DNA from: Nodosilinea sp. P-1105
GTDB lineage: Bacteria; Cyanobacteriota; Cyanobacteriia; Phormidesmidales; Phormidesmidaceae
Reading direction: 5' to 3'
Assembly: GCF_012911975.1 (NCBI RefSeq)
Contig: NZ_SMDQ01000052.1
Coordinates: 1 to 41,584 of the forward strand
DNA: 41,584 bases
The translations under genes and the position numbers were made by a program. The notes under the pieces are model-generated. The model searched no databases. It saw only the letters and a program-made list of their open reading frames with translations, and was not told where the DNA came from. This document shows positions 7,432-15,116 of this stretch, piece by piece; the stretch's first letter is position 1, and the number at the start of each line of letters is the position of its first letter.

Positions 7432-8781
7432 ATGTTGTCGCGAATAACCTCATGGAAAGGCCGACTGGTGGCCTTTGTACTGACCCTGGCCACAGTTGCC
7501 CTAGTGCCCTTACTGGCCGCGCCTAGTTGGTCAGCCAGTCCCAGCCCTGCTGCCATTAGTGTTGTTAGTCCCCAGTGGGTAGCCGATCACAGGGATGATC
7601 CGAACCTGAGGGTTTTGGATGTGCGTCTTAACCCCCTGGCATATATGGCCGGTCATGTACCTGGGGCTGTGCACCTGGCTGACAATACCTTTCGCGGGCC
7701 AAATGGCCGACTACCGGTACAGTACTGGTCAGAGCCAAAGATTGCCAGTTTGTTTGCCCAGGCGGGGGTCAACGACGATAGCCAGGTGGTGATCTACGCC
7801 GATGGTCCCAACATTCTGGGCGCTACCATGGTGGCCTATTTGCTAGAGCGTAGCGGCCATGGGGCCGCCGTGCTAGATGGCGGCTTTAAGGGCTATCAGG
7901 CGGCGGGGCTGCCCGTCAGCCAAACCTTTCCCCAGTACGAACCGGGCTCCTTGACGATGCAAGACAATGACGCGATTCGCGTCACCCTAGACCAGGTGCG
8001 GCAATACGTTAACGAAGCGGCGGATGTGGTGTTTATTGACCCCCGTCCGGCAGCGTTGTTTGCCGGAGAAGAAAACGTCTTTATCCGCAACGGCCACATC
8101 CCTGGGGCCAAAAATATTCCCTGGCCATTGCTGACCGCTGGGGACGATAACCTGCACCAGCTGAAGTCCCGCGAGCAGCTGCAAGCCCTGATGGTGGAAC
8201 GAGGCATTACCCCGGAAGACACCATCATTGTCACCTGTAGTACTGGCCGGGAAGCTACCCTGCCCTACGTGGTGCTAAAGCATCTGCTGGGCTATCCCAA
8301 CGTGCGGGTTTACGAAGGTTCCTGGACAGAGTACTCGGCCCAGGCCGATTTGCCCGTGGCCAAAGGGTATGACCCGGATATGCCACCAGCGGCTCCGACT
8401 GCCACCAACCCAGATAACTTCCTGATCTATCAGCTCAACCAACCGGCGGCAACGGCGGCGCAACTGGTGCGCGAGTATACTGAAAGCCAAGACGACTGGC
8501 TGTTTCTAGCTGAGATTAGCCTCCTCGGCGGCGATGTGACCGCCCTCAAAATCTGCTATCCCGCCATCGCTAGCGATATTGTGGCCGCTGGGTTGCACAC
8601 CATGGCCATGATGCCCTGTGGTCATCTGGCCTTCTACGAGGAGGACGGCGTACCCACACTATCTATGCTGGATCTGGGGTTTATGACTGAACTCTACCCC
8701 GACCCGAATTTAGAGCGGGCTGTCCAGACCGCACGACCCGCCTTCGATCGCATGTTGGCCAATACCTTGGGCATCGAATAA
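7432..8781 (+). CDS. Secreted tandem-rhodanese sulfurtransferase with DUF302-like C-terminal domain
   Basis: The protein has 449 residues. Residues 1-36 form a Sec-type signal peptide (basic start, hydrophobic core, PSWSAS). Rhodanese domain 1 covers about 44-162; its active-site loop position reads YADGPNILG, with aspartate or glycine instead of cysteine, so it is inactive as usual in thiosulfate sulfurtransferases. Rhodanese domain 2 covers about 183-310 and carries the catalytic Cys269 in TCSTGRE. After a proline/alanine linker, residues about 329-449 (LKICYPAIASDIV, MMPCGHLAFYEEDG) resemble DUF302. A periplasmic sulfur-transfer or cyanide-detoxifying enzyme is likely; the tail's role is unknown. 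The ATG has a GGAG about 10 bases upstream. Confidence 0.85.
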   Translation: MLSRITSWKGRLVAFVLTLATVALVPLLAAPSWSASPSPAAISVVSPQWVADHRDDPNLRVLDVRLNPLAYMAGHVPGAVHLADNTFRGPNGRLPVQYWSEPKIASLFAQAGVNDDSQVVIYADGPNILGATMVAYLLERSGHGAAVLDGGFKGYQAAGLPVSQTFPQYEPGSLTMQDNDAIRVTLDQVRQYVNEAADVVFIDPRPAALFAGEENVFIRNGHIPGAKNIPWPLLTAGDDNLHQLKSREQLQALMVERGITPEDTIIVTCSTGREATLPYVVLKHLLGYPNVRVYEGSWTEYSAQADLPVAKGYDPDMPPAAPTATNPDNFLIYQLNQPAATAAQLVREYTESQDDWLFLAEISLLGGDVTALKICYPAIASDIVAAGLHTMAMMPCGHLAFYEEDGVPTLSMLDLGFMTELYPDPNLERAVQTARPAFDRMLANTLGIE

Positions 8782-8800
8782 CCGCAGCCGTTCCCTAATT

Positions 8801-8940
8801 GCACATTCCGCAGGTTGCCCCCAGGGGTGGCATAGTATATCAGCACTACACTCGCCTTAGTGCATGCACCAGATAAACCACTCTATATCAAGAGTGTACA
8901 TGTGTACTTCAATGCCACCTATAGTGGTTGCGGAATGTGC
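8801..8940. mobile_element. MITE-like 140-bp element with 12-bp terminal inverted repeats
   Basis: GCACATTCCGCA at 8801-8812 is matched perfectly by TGCGGAATGTGC at 8929-8940. A second block, GGTGGCAT near the left end, is mirrored by ATGCCACC near the right, giving an imperfect repeat of roughly 30 bases. CCTAAT occurs on both outer sides (8794-8799 and 8941-8946), like a target-site duplication, with one extra T on the left. There is no coding capacity, as expected for a miniature element. It starts 19 bases after the rhodanese stop, so it could also act as a transcript end. Confidence 0.55.
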
Positions 8941-9000
8941 CCTAATGAAAGCTGTCGATCAGCTCGACGGAGTATTCCCTAACGGCCTTGGGCGATCGCT

Positions 9001-9162
9001 TCATCGCCTGGTTTGAGTCAATGCTTGCATAAACGACCCTACACTGACACTTTGTGTAGAGTGCGGGCGTCCCAATTCATCGGCAACAACCTCTAGCTCC
9101 GGGTAACGCATTAATGCACTACCCGGTGCCTTCCCCTTTTTCCATTCAATTTCCCCAACCAC
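9001..9162 (-). CDS. Unrecognised short frame (possible gene remnant)
   Basis: From a GTG at 9162 to a TGA at 9001-9003 the minus strand encodes 53 residues: a VVGEIEWKKGKAPGSAL segment, then RYPELEVVADELGRP and SVGSFMQAL. The composition looks like real protein, and codons continue open to 9177. I do not recognise it. It sits between the MITE-like element and the next unknown gene, so it is probably the tail of a decayed accessory gene. No ribosome-binding site is evident. Confidence 0.3.
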   Translation of the reverse strand: MVGEIEWKKGKAPGSALMRYPELEVVADELGRPHSTQSVSVGSFMQALTQTRR

Positions 9163-9271
9163 CGCACAGTAGGGTGCTCAGTTACCTGTAATCAACTTTT
9201 GTAGGTCAGCCAGCTCTAAGCCACCTAACGCCAGAGTTCAGAACAATTTGAGACAGCGATGATAAATCGCT

Positions 9272-9988
9272 TCAATCAACTTCCACCACCTCAATGTTGA
9301 GTATTGCACCGGGGTCAATGGGCTCCTCAGTGTAGAGGTCTACGTCCCACTGAAGTGCGTCCGGATTTACAGTGCAGTGATAACTGGACAGCCAAGTACG
9401 GCCCCATGGGTGCTCGCAGAATGTACGGGCGTTTCGGGGGTACAGCGCGCACTCAATAATAAGCGGGCTCCCGATCTCACGAAGTATCGACTCAATCTCA
9501 GTATCCTGAGAGAACGGCATGTATACTACCTCCCCTCCGTAATGAGAGAGTAGTGGCTCCGCGCCACCATTGGACATGGCCACTCTCGTCAGGTTGAACC
9601 AAACGCGTCCATCGCGAACTTTGTTCTGTTCGTGGGTGAAATAGGACTGCCAACCTTGTTTGAGTCTCTCTAGCTGAGCTGAGCTGAACCGATAGCCGTG
9701 TTCTTCCAGAAATTTGATGCGACGCTCGTATCCGCTGCAAGGAACGAGCCCGTCACGCGAAAAGTGCCCTTGTTCTCCTCTCGTGTAGTGAACGCCTACG
9801 ATCCCCTCTGCTTCACATATAGCAATAGCATCCAATTCTCGGACGATTTCACTTAGAGCAGGGTGCGTTTCGAAATCCTCTGAGAATTCGATTTGTTGCA
9901 ACAGCTGGGTATGCTCTTTAAGCCGCGAGAGAATCTCTGCGGACATATCGTCGATTCTGTTAAGGTTTTTCGGTTTACAGCTGCTCAT
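9272..9988 (-). CDS. Hypothetical protein, accessory
   Basis: The protein has 238 residues from the ATG at 9988; TTG 10000 and ATG 9946 are alternatives and none has a clear ribosome-binding site. I do not recognise the family. Visible features are a helical N-terminus (RLKEHTQLLQQIEF), a VGVHYTRGE segment followed by FSRDGL, a central LLSHYGGEVVYMPF, and a C-terminal part rich in aromatic residues (PWGRTWLSSYHC). The HYTRGE/SRDGL and YGGE pattern is reminiscent of folds that bind NAD, such as ADP-ribosyltransferases, but this is only a resemblance. The gene lacks HIP1 octamers, unlike its neighbours, and lies between a MITE-like element and an array of repeats, which suggests horizontal acquisition. 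Confidence 0.6.
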   Translation of the reverse strand: MSSCKPKNLNRIDDMSAEILSRLKEHTQLLQQIEFSEDFETHPALSEIVRELDAIAICEAEGIVGVHYTRGEQGHFSRDGLVPCSGYERRIKFLEEHGYRFSSAQLERLKQGWQSYFTHEQNKVRDGRVWFNLTRVAMSNGGAEPLLSHYGGEVVYMPFSQDTEIESILREIGSPLIIECALYPRNARTFCEHPWGRTWLSSYHCTVNPDALQWDVDLYTEEPIDPGAILNIEVVEVD

Positions 9989-10010
9989 GGCTCGGCACAA
10001 GAATCACTAG

Positions 10011-10177
10011 CTATCCAGCCATATATTACATATTAATTAATCGTCATATCCGGTGGATAACCACTATCGTGATGGATACTATCCACCGGATTTACAGGAT
10101 AATACCTGCTCCTGTCGAAGTTATCCGGCATCTACTTATGTCACCTATCTCAACCACCGTGCCTGCTGGATTAGGTG
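10011..10177. repeat. Cluster of GGATAA-type repeats related to those upstream of the integrase
   Basis: Copies or half-copies are CTATCCAG (10011-10018, inverted), CCGGTGGATAACC (10050-10062), TGGATAC (10073-10079) with its mirror TATCCACCGG (from about 10080), CAGGATAATACCTG (10095-10108), GTTATCCGG (10120-10128, inverted) and a degenerate GCTGGATTAGGTG (10165-10177). The outer TCCGGTGGATA and TATCCACCGGA form a perfect 11-bp stem. The same core, GCTGGATAATACC, is repeated eight times at 41226-41427. Confidence 0.6.
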
Positions 10178-10405
10178 AGAGAAGTCTTCGGCTGAAGCCT
10201 TACTCTTAATCGGCACAGTTCCATGCTTTGACTGTCAAAAGTCACCTCCGACGGGCTTTCTGGCTGCCCTGCCGATACCCGCTCCAAGCCCGTAAGCGGT
10301 CGTGGATTGTCTCCCAAGGGCCGTCTGCACGTTTTGCCCTGGGTGCCATCCTCCTCTATGGTGAAAGGATAAAAACCATTTAACTATAAAATTTGACGAC
10401 AAAAT
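10178..10405 (+). promoter_or_regulatory. Upstream region of the ABC-importer operon
   Basis: This stretch has no gene. TGACT-GTCAAA-AGTCA at 10229-10244 is a perfect 5-bp inverted repeat that could bind a regulator. TATAAA at 10385-10390 lies 15 bases before the ATG of the first transporter gene and could be a -10 element with a very short leader. Both are weak calls made by eye. Confidence 0.3.
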
Positions 10406-11704
10406 ATGAACAGTGCAACCTTAAGCAGGCATTGGAGCCAGGTGGTTACCCTTGGTCTCAGCCTGTCTTTGTTAGCAGCCTGCAATGGCAACCAAACCCA
10501 AACTGACACTGAGGCTAGTGGGCCAGGCACCGTAACCATCCTCGGTGTGGTGGTGGGAGAACAGCAGGACCGGTTGGAAGCAGCCCTGGCCCCCTTTGAG
10601 GCAGAAACTGGCATTACTGTGCTTTACGAAGGGACCGATGCCTTTGCCACCCTGCTGCCCGTGCGGGTGGAGTCGGGCGATGCGCCAGACATTGCCATGT
10701 TTCCCCAACCGGGGTTGATGGCCGATTTTGCTGAGGCCGGGCAGCTGGTGCCGGTTGATACGGCCTTAGACCCAGCAGATTTGCAGGTGGCCTATGCCCA
10801 GGATTGGCTCGATCTGGCCACCATTGATGATCAGCTGTATGGGGTATGGCTGCGGGCCTCGGTGAAAAGTCTGGTGTGGTACAACCCCCAGGAGTTTGAG
10901 GCAGCAGGCTATGCCATACCCACCACCTGGGATGAAATGATCGCCCTCAGCGACCAGATTGTGGCCGATGGCAATACCCCCTGGTGTTTGGGGATGGAAA
11001 GTGGTGATGCCACGGGCTGGGTAGGTACTGACTGGGTGGAAGACATCATGTTGCGTACTGCTGGGCCAGAGGTCTACGACCAGTGGATTACGAACGAGAT
11101 TCCCTTTGATTCTGAGCCGGTGCGCAACGCCTTTGAGCGGTTTGGCGAGATTGTGCTCAACCCCGATTACATCTCTGGCGGCACGGTGGGGGCAATCAGC
11201 ACCCCCTTTGGCGACTCAATTCGCGGCTTATTTACGGATCCGCCTCGCTGCTATCTGCATCGGCAGGCGAATTTTATCGCCAGCTTCTTACCGGAGACGG
11301 TGGTGCCCGGAGAAACGGTGGCGGTGTTTCCGTTACCAGGCATTAACCCGGAATTTGGCACCCCGGTCTTGGTGGCGGGGGATGTGTTTGCCATGTTCAA
11401 TGACACCCCTGAAGCCCAAGCCTTGATGGCTTACCTGGCGACTCCGGAACCCCATGAGATCTGGGCCTCGCTGGGGGGATTCATCTCGCCCCACGAGGCG
11501 GTCGGCCTGGAGGTGTATCCCGATCAGGTTACCCGGCAACAGGCTGAGATTTTGGCCGATGCGGAGATCGTCCGGTTTGATGCCTCTGATATGATGCCGG
11601 GGGTGGTGGGTACCGGCACCTTCTGGAGTGGCATTGTCGACTATGTCGGCGGTCAAGATTTGGATCGGGTGCTGGCTAATATTGATGACAGCTGGCCCAA
11701 TTAG
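10406..11704 (+). CDS. ggtB: ABC transporter substrate-binding lipoprotein, Ggt/alpha-glucoside type
   Basis: The protein has 432 residues with a lipoprotein signal (LSLSLLAAC, Cys26 as the lipidated residue). The body is an extracellular sugar-binding fold. Segments such as GDAPDIAMFPQPGLMADFA, WVGTDWVEDIMLRTAGPEVYD, CYLHRQANFI and GGFISPHE are shared with AglE/GgtB proteins that bind alpha-glucosides. In cyanobacteria GgtB recovers leaked compatible solutes (glucosylglycerol, sucrose, trehalose). It is first in a four-gene cluster with two permeases and an ATPase, 49 bases upstream of the first permease. The exact ligand cannot be read from sequence. Confidence 0.85.
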   Translation: MNSATLSRHWSQVVTLGLSLSLLAACNGNQTQTDTEASGPGTVTILGVVVGEQQDRLEAALAPFEAETGITVLYEGTDAFATLLPVRVESGDAPDIAMFPQPGLMADFAEAGQLVPVDTALDPADLQVAYAQDWLDLATIDDQLYGVWLRASVKSLVWYNPQEFEAAGYAIPTTWDEMIALSDQIVADGNTPWCLGMESGDATGWVGTDWVEDIMLRTAGPEVYDQWITNEIPFDSEPVRNAFERFGEIVLNPDYISGGTVGAISTPFGDSIRGLFTDPPRCYLHRQANFIASFLPETVVPGETVAVFPLPGINPEFGTPVLVAGDVFAMFNDTPEAQALMAYLATPEPHEIWASLGGFISPHEAVGLEVYPDQVTRQQAEILADAEIVRFDASDMMPGVVGTGTFWSGIVDYVGGQDLDRVLANIDDSWPN

Positions 11705-11753
11705 CGCCTGGATTTTGAGCGGGCATTCGTGACCAACGGCATCACAAAACATC

Positions 11754-12740
11754 ATGCAAGATACTGCCAACCTCATGCGGCTATTAAGCGCGATCGCCGC
11801 CATTGTCCTAGGTTCCGGGGGGATTATTGCCCTGTTCTACGGGGCTAACTGGCTGGTTAATTACTTGCCCTATGGGCTGCGATCGCGGGTTTTGCCCTGG
11901 GTTTACATGACCCCGGCCCTGGCGGTGTTGGCGGCCTTTTTGATCTTACCGACGATTCGCACCCTGATCATCAGCTTTATGGACCGGCGATCGGAAGCCT
12001 TCGTCGGCTTGGACAACTACATCTTTGCCTTTACCAACTCCGCCATGTTGATTGCCTTCCGCAACAATCTGCTGTGGCTGGTGTTGGTGACTGGCATCAG
12101 TGTCAGCTTGGGCCTGGTGATTGCGGTATTGGTGGATCGGGTGCCCTACGAGCCCCTGGCTAAGGCGCTGATCTTTTTACCCATGGCCATTTCGTTCGTG
12201 GGGGCCAGCGTCATCTGGCGGTTTGTCTATGCCTACCAACCGCCGGGCTTCGAGCAGATTGGCTTACTGAATGCGATTGTGGTGGCTCTGGGATTCGAGC
12301 CCGTAGGCTGGCTGGTAAACAGAACGGTGAATAACTTCGCCCTGATTGCGATTATGATCTGGCTGCAAACCGGCTTTGCCATGGTGCTGCTCTCCTCCGC
12401 CGTTAAGGGCATTCCCCAGGATGTGATTGAGGCGGCCCGCATCGATGGGGCCAACGAGTTTCAGATTTTTTGGCGGATTACTATTCCCATGATCAACTCC
12501 ACCATTGTGGTGGTTTCGACCACGATCATTGTGCTGGTGTTGAAGGTGTTCGACATTGTGTTTGTGATGACCGGTGGCAATCTAGACACGGATGTGATTG
12601 CCAGCCGCATGATTAAAGAGATGTTCAACTTCCGCAACTTTGGCCGGGGCAGCGCGATCGCGGTAATTTTGCTCCTGGCTGTCATTCCGGTCATGGTGGC
12701 CAACATTCGTCGCTTTCAGCAGCAGGAGGCTAACCGATGA
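11754..12740 (+). CDS. ggtC: ABC transporter permease 1 (GgtC/AglF type)
   Basis: This is a 328-residue integral membrane protein with about six to seven hydrophobic spans, starting with a pair near the N-terminus (residues 5-35 and 45-75). The coupling motif that contacts the ATPase is visible as EAARIDGANEFQIFWRITIP near residue 225 (the EAA loop of MalF-type permeases). It forms a heterodimeric channel with the next gene product, which it overlaps by four bases (ATGA), a sign of translational coupling. Family knowledge puts it in the plasma membrane importing oligosaccharide-like osmolytes. Confidence 0.88.
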   Translation: MQDTANLMRLLSAIAAIVLGSGGIIALFYGANWLVNYLPYGLRSRVLPWVYMTPALAVLAAFLILPTIRTLIISFMDRRSEAFVGLDNYIFAFTNSAMLIAFRNNLLWLVLVTGISVSLGLVIAVLVDRVPYEPLAKALIFLPMAISFVGASVIWRFVYAYQPPGFEQIGLLNAIVVALGFEPVGWLVNRTVNNFALIAIMIWLQTGFAMVLLSSAVKGIPQDVIEAARIDGANEFQIFWRITIPMINSTIVVVSTTIIVLVLKVFDIVFVMTGGNLDTDVIASRMIKEMFNFRNFGRGSAIAVILLLAVIPVMVANIRRFQQQEANR

Positions 12741-13639
12741 GCAGCCTATCTCCAAAACGCCCAGCCCAGGCCCGCACCTGGGTCGATCGGTTAGAGACGC
12801 TGCTGACCACTGCCCCGGTCCATCTGGTGGTAATTGTCATTGCCCTGCTGTGGACCCTGCCCACCGCTGGCCTGCTGATCAGCTCCTTTCGCCAGCCCGA
12901 CGCCCTGCTCACCAGTGGCTGGTGGTCCGTGTTTGTGCCCCCTTTGGATCCCACCCAGTTTCACCTGGGCAACTACATCACTGTGCTCACCCGTCAGGGG
13001 ATGGGGCAGGCCTTCATAAATAGTTTAATCATCACCATTCCAGCGACGGTGATGCCGATTGCGATCGCCACCTTTGCCGCCTATGCCCTGGCCTGGATGC
13101 AGTTTCCCGGACGACAGTTGCTGTTTGTGGTGATTGTCGGGTTGCTGGTGGTGCCGCTGCAAATGACCCTGATTCCTGTGCTGCGGGCCTACAACAGTCT
13201 GGGACTATCTGGTACCTTTTTGGGGGTGTGGTTGGCCCACACGGGCTACGGCATGCCCCTGGGCATTTACCTGCTGCGCAACTACATCGGCACCCTACCC
13301 CGGGATCTGATTGAAGCCGCCGCCGTGGATGGAGCTTCCCACCTGAAAATTTTTACCCGCATCGTGGTGCCCCTCTCTACCCCAGCCATTGCCTCCTTTG
13401 CGGTGTTCCAATTCCTCTGGGTGTGGAATGACCTGCTGGTCGCCCTGGTCTACCTGGGCGGCAACCAAGAGGTGGCCCCCGTCACCCTGGTTCTGCGCAA
13501 CTTAGTGGGCGATCGAGGCCAGGACTGGCACCTGCTGACCGCAGGGGCCTTTATTTCTATGGTGGTGCCACTGCTGGTCTTTCTGGGGCTACAGCGGTAC
13601 TTTGTTCGCGGTTTATTGGCAGGTTCAGTGAAGGGATAA
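12737..13639 (+). CDS. ggtD: ABC transporter permease 2 (GgtD/AglG type)
   Basis: This is a 300-residue MalG-type permease with six predicted spans. The periplasm-facing region after the first span (QPDALLTSGWWSVF) is typical of the alpha-glucoside branch. The EAA coupling loop reads EAAAVDGASHLKIFTRIVVP near residue 193. It pairs with the upstream permease (4-base overlap) and its TAA overlaps the ATG of the ATPase gene by one base (TAATG). Tight overlaps across the last three genes imply one transcript and balanced synthesis. Confidence 0.88.
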   Translation: MSSLSPKRPAQARTWVDRLETLLTTAPVHLVVIVIALLWTLPTAGLLISSFRQPDALLTSGWWSVFVPPLDPTQFHLGNYITVLTRQGMGQAFINSLIITIPATVMPIAIATFAAYALAWMQFPGRQLLFVVIVGLLVVPLQMTLIPVLRAYNSLGLSGTFLGVWLAHTGYGMPLGIYLLRNYIGTLPRDLIEAAAVDGASHLKIFTRIVVPLSTPAIASFAVFQFLWVWNDLLVALVYLGGNQEVAPVTLVLRNLVGDRGQDWHLLTAGAFISMVVPLLVFLGLQRYFVRGLLAGSVKG

Positions 13640-14745
13640 TGGCGCACATTGTGTTCGAGCAGGTCACCAAACAGTACGAGAACGGTTTTGTGGCAGTCAA
13701 AGACCTCAACCTGGCGATTGAGGCCGATGAGTTTCTGGTGCTGGTGGGGCCGTCTGGCTGCGGCAAAACCACCTGTTTGCGTATGTTGGCCGGGCTAGAA
13801 ACCATCAGCCAGGGCAGCATCTATATTGATGGCCAGCGGATTAACCAGCGTTCCCCCCGAGAACGGGACATCGCCATGGTGTTTCAGTCCTATGCCCTGT
13901 ATCCCCACATGAGCGTGTTCGACAACATGGCCTTTAGCCTCCAGTTGCAGGGCACCCCCAAGGCTGATATTCAGCAGCGGGTCCAAGCGGCAGCCACCCA
14001 ACTGGGCATTGAGGGCTTGCTAGACCGCAAACCGAAACAGTTGTCTGGCGGTCAGCGACAGCGGGTAGCCGTGGGTCGGGCCATCGTCCGCAATCCAGCC
14101 GCCTTTTTGATGGATGAACCCCTATCTAACCTGGATGCCAAGCTGCGGGTGCAAGCCCGAGCCGAACTCAGCAAGCTGCACAAAAAGCTGGGCACCACCT
14201 TCGTCTATGTCACCCACGACCAGGTGGAGGCCATGACCATGGGCAGCCGCATCGCTGTGATGAACCAGGGGATTTTGCAGCAGGTCGATACCCCCCAAAA
14301 CCTTTATAAACGACCCAATAACATGTTTGTGGCGGGCTTTATGGGCAGTCCAGCCATGAACTTTTTCCAGGCCAGTTTGCAACCCGCTGGCGATCAGCTG
14401 TGGATCGAAGCCGGTACCCTGCGGCTGCCGGTCCCGGCCTCGGTCAAAGCCAGTCTCCAGCCTTACCTGGGTCAGCCCCTGGTGTTTGGCATCCGGCCCG
14501 AGAATATCTATGATCCGCAGTTTGCCCCCCCCGGCATTAATCCAGTTGAGCTCAAGGCGACGGTGTCCGTGGTCGAAATGATGGGCCATGAGGTGATTGT
14601 CTACCTGGCCCTGGTCGATGGCCATGAGTTCTTGGCCCGGATTGATCCCCGCTCTCGCTTTCAACCGGGGCAGACGGTGCAGGTGAGCTTCGATATGAAC
14701 CGTTTTCACCTGTTTGATCGGGCCTCGGAACAGGCCTTGGTCTAG
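13639..14745 (+). CDS. ggtA: ABC transporter ATP-binding protein (GgtA/MsmK/UgpC type)
   Basis: This 368-residue protein has Walker A GPSGCGKTT, Q-loop VFQSYALYP, signature LSGGQRQRV, Walker B FLMDEPLSNLD and the H-loop YVTHDQVEAM. The C-terminal 120 residues form the OB-like regulatory domain of the MalK/UgpC group (FGIRPENI). In Synechocystis ggtA is unlinked from ggtBCD, whereas here all four parts are contiguous, so the importer looks complete. GgtA-type ATPases can be shared between importers. The gene is followed by a dispersed repeat rather than a clear terminator. Confidence 0.9.
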   Translation: MAHIVFEQVTKQYENGFVAVKDLNLAIEADEFLVLVGPSGCGKTTCLRMLAGLETISQGSIYIDGQRINQRSPRERDIAMVFQSYALYPHMSVFDNMAFSLQLQGTPKADIQQRVQAAATQLGIEGLLDRKPKQLSGGQRQRVAVGRAIVRNPAAFLMDEPLSNLDAKLRVQARAELSKLHKKLGTTFVYVTHDQVEAMTMGSRIAVMNQGILQQVDTPQNLYKRPNNMFVAGFMGSPAMNFFQASLQPAGDQLWIEAGTLRLPVPASVKASLQPYLGQPLVFGIRPENIYDPQFAPPGINPVELKATVSVVEMMGHEVIVYLALVDGHEFLARIDPRSRFQPGQTVQVSFDMNRFHLFDRASEQALV

Positions 14746-14834
14746 TGGTCCGTCAAGACTAAAAATTAGGGTAAGTGCTTTGCAAAAGTCTTTAGATCTT
14801 CAGAGAGGTTGTTTCAACACATCAGGACTTACCA

Positions 14835-14988
14835 TCCCCTCCCACGGAGGGGTGCCCGGAGGGCGGGGTGGGTTCCTTCGGGCTTGCTTGACCCACCCCT
14901 ACCCCTCCAAAGGAGGGGATTTCGGACCTTGATGCCAACAAGTCTCTACATCTGCTAACCCTAAATTCAAGACTTGATGCTGCACTAG
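14835..14988. repeat. Dispersed repeat family R1, copy 1
   Basis: This 154-bp block has two GC-rich hairpins: CCCTCCCACGGAGGGG at the left, and a GGGGTGGGTT/TTGACCCACCCC arm followed by CCCCTCCAAAGGAGGGG. It then runs through GATTTCGGACCTTGA to CTAAATTCAA and GCACTAG. A second copy lies at 39346-39541. It is placed after the transporter operon and may fold into a transcript-end structure. Positions 14746-14834 and 14989-15116 contain nothing I can name. Confidence 0.75.
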
Positions 14989-15116
14989 AACCATGGAGGC
15001 GATTGTTCAAGCCTCAGAGTATTCCATCTAAAAAAATATCCGCAGTAGAGATGCCGAACTCAGTCCTACAGTCAGGTCTCACCAACGCCCTGGATAACGT
15101 ATTAGCTGGAACACTC

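Noticed and set aside
7187-7453. 88-codon minus-strand frame in the araC-rhodanese gap
   Set aside because: It runs into the rhodanese coding start and its product looks random.
9223-9306. ACCTAAC...GTTGAGT pair resembling attC end boxes near the 3' end of the 9272-9988 gene
   Set aside because: The intervening sequence lacks the complementary inner boxes and the right box lies inside coding DNA; probably chance.
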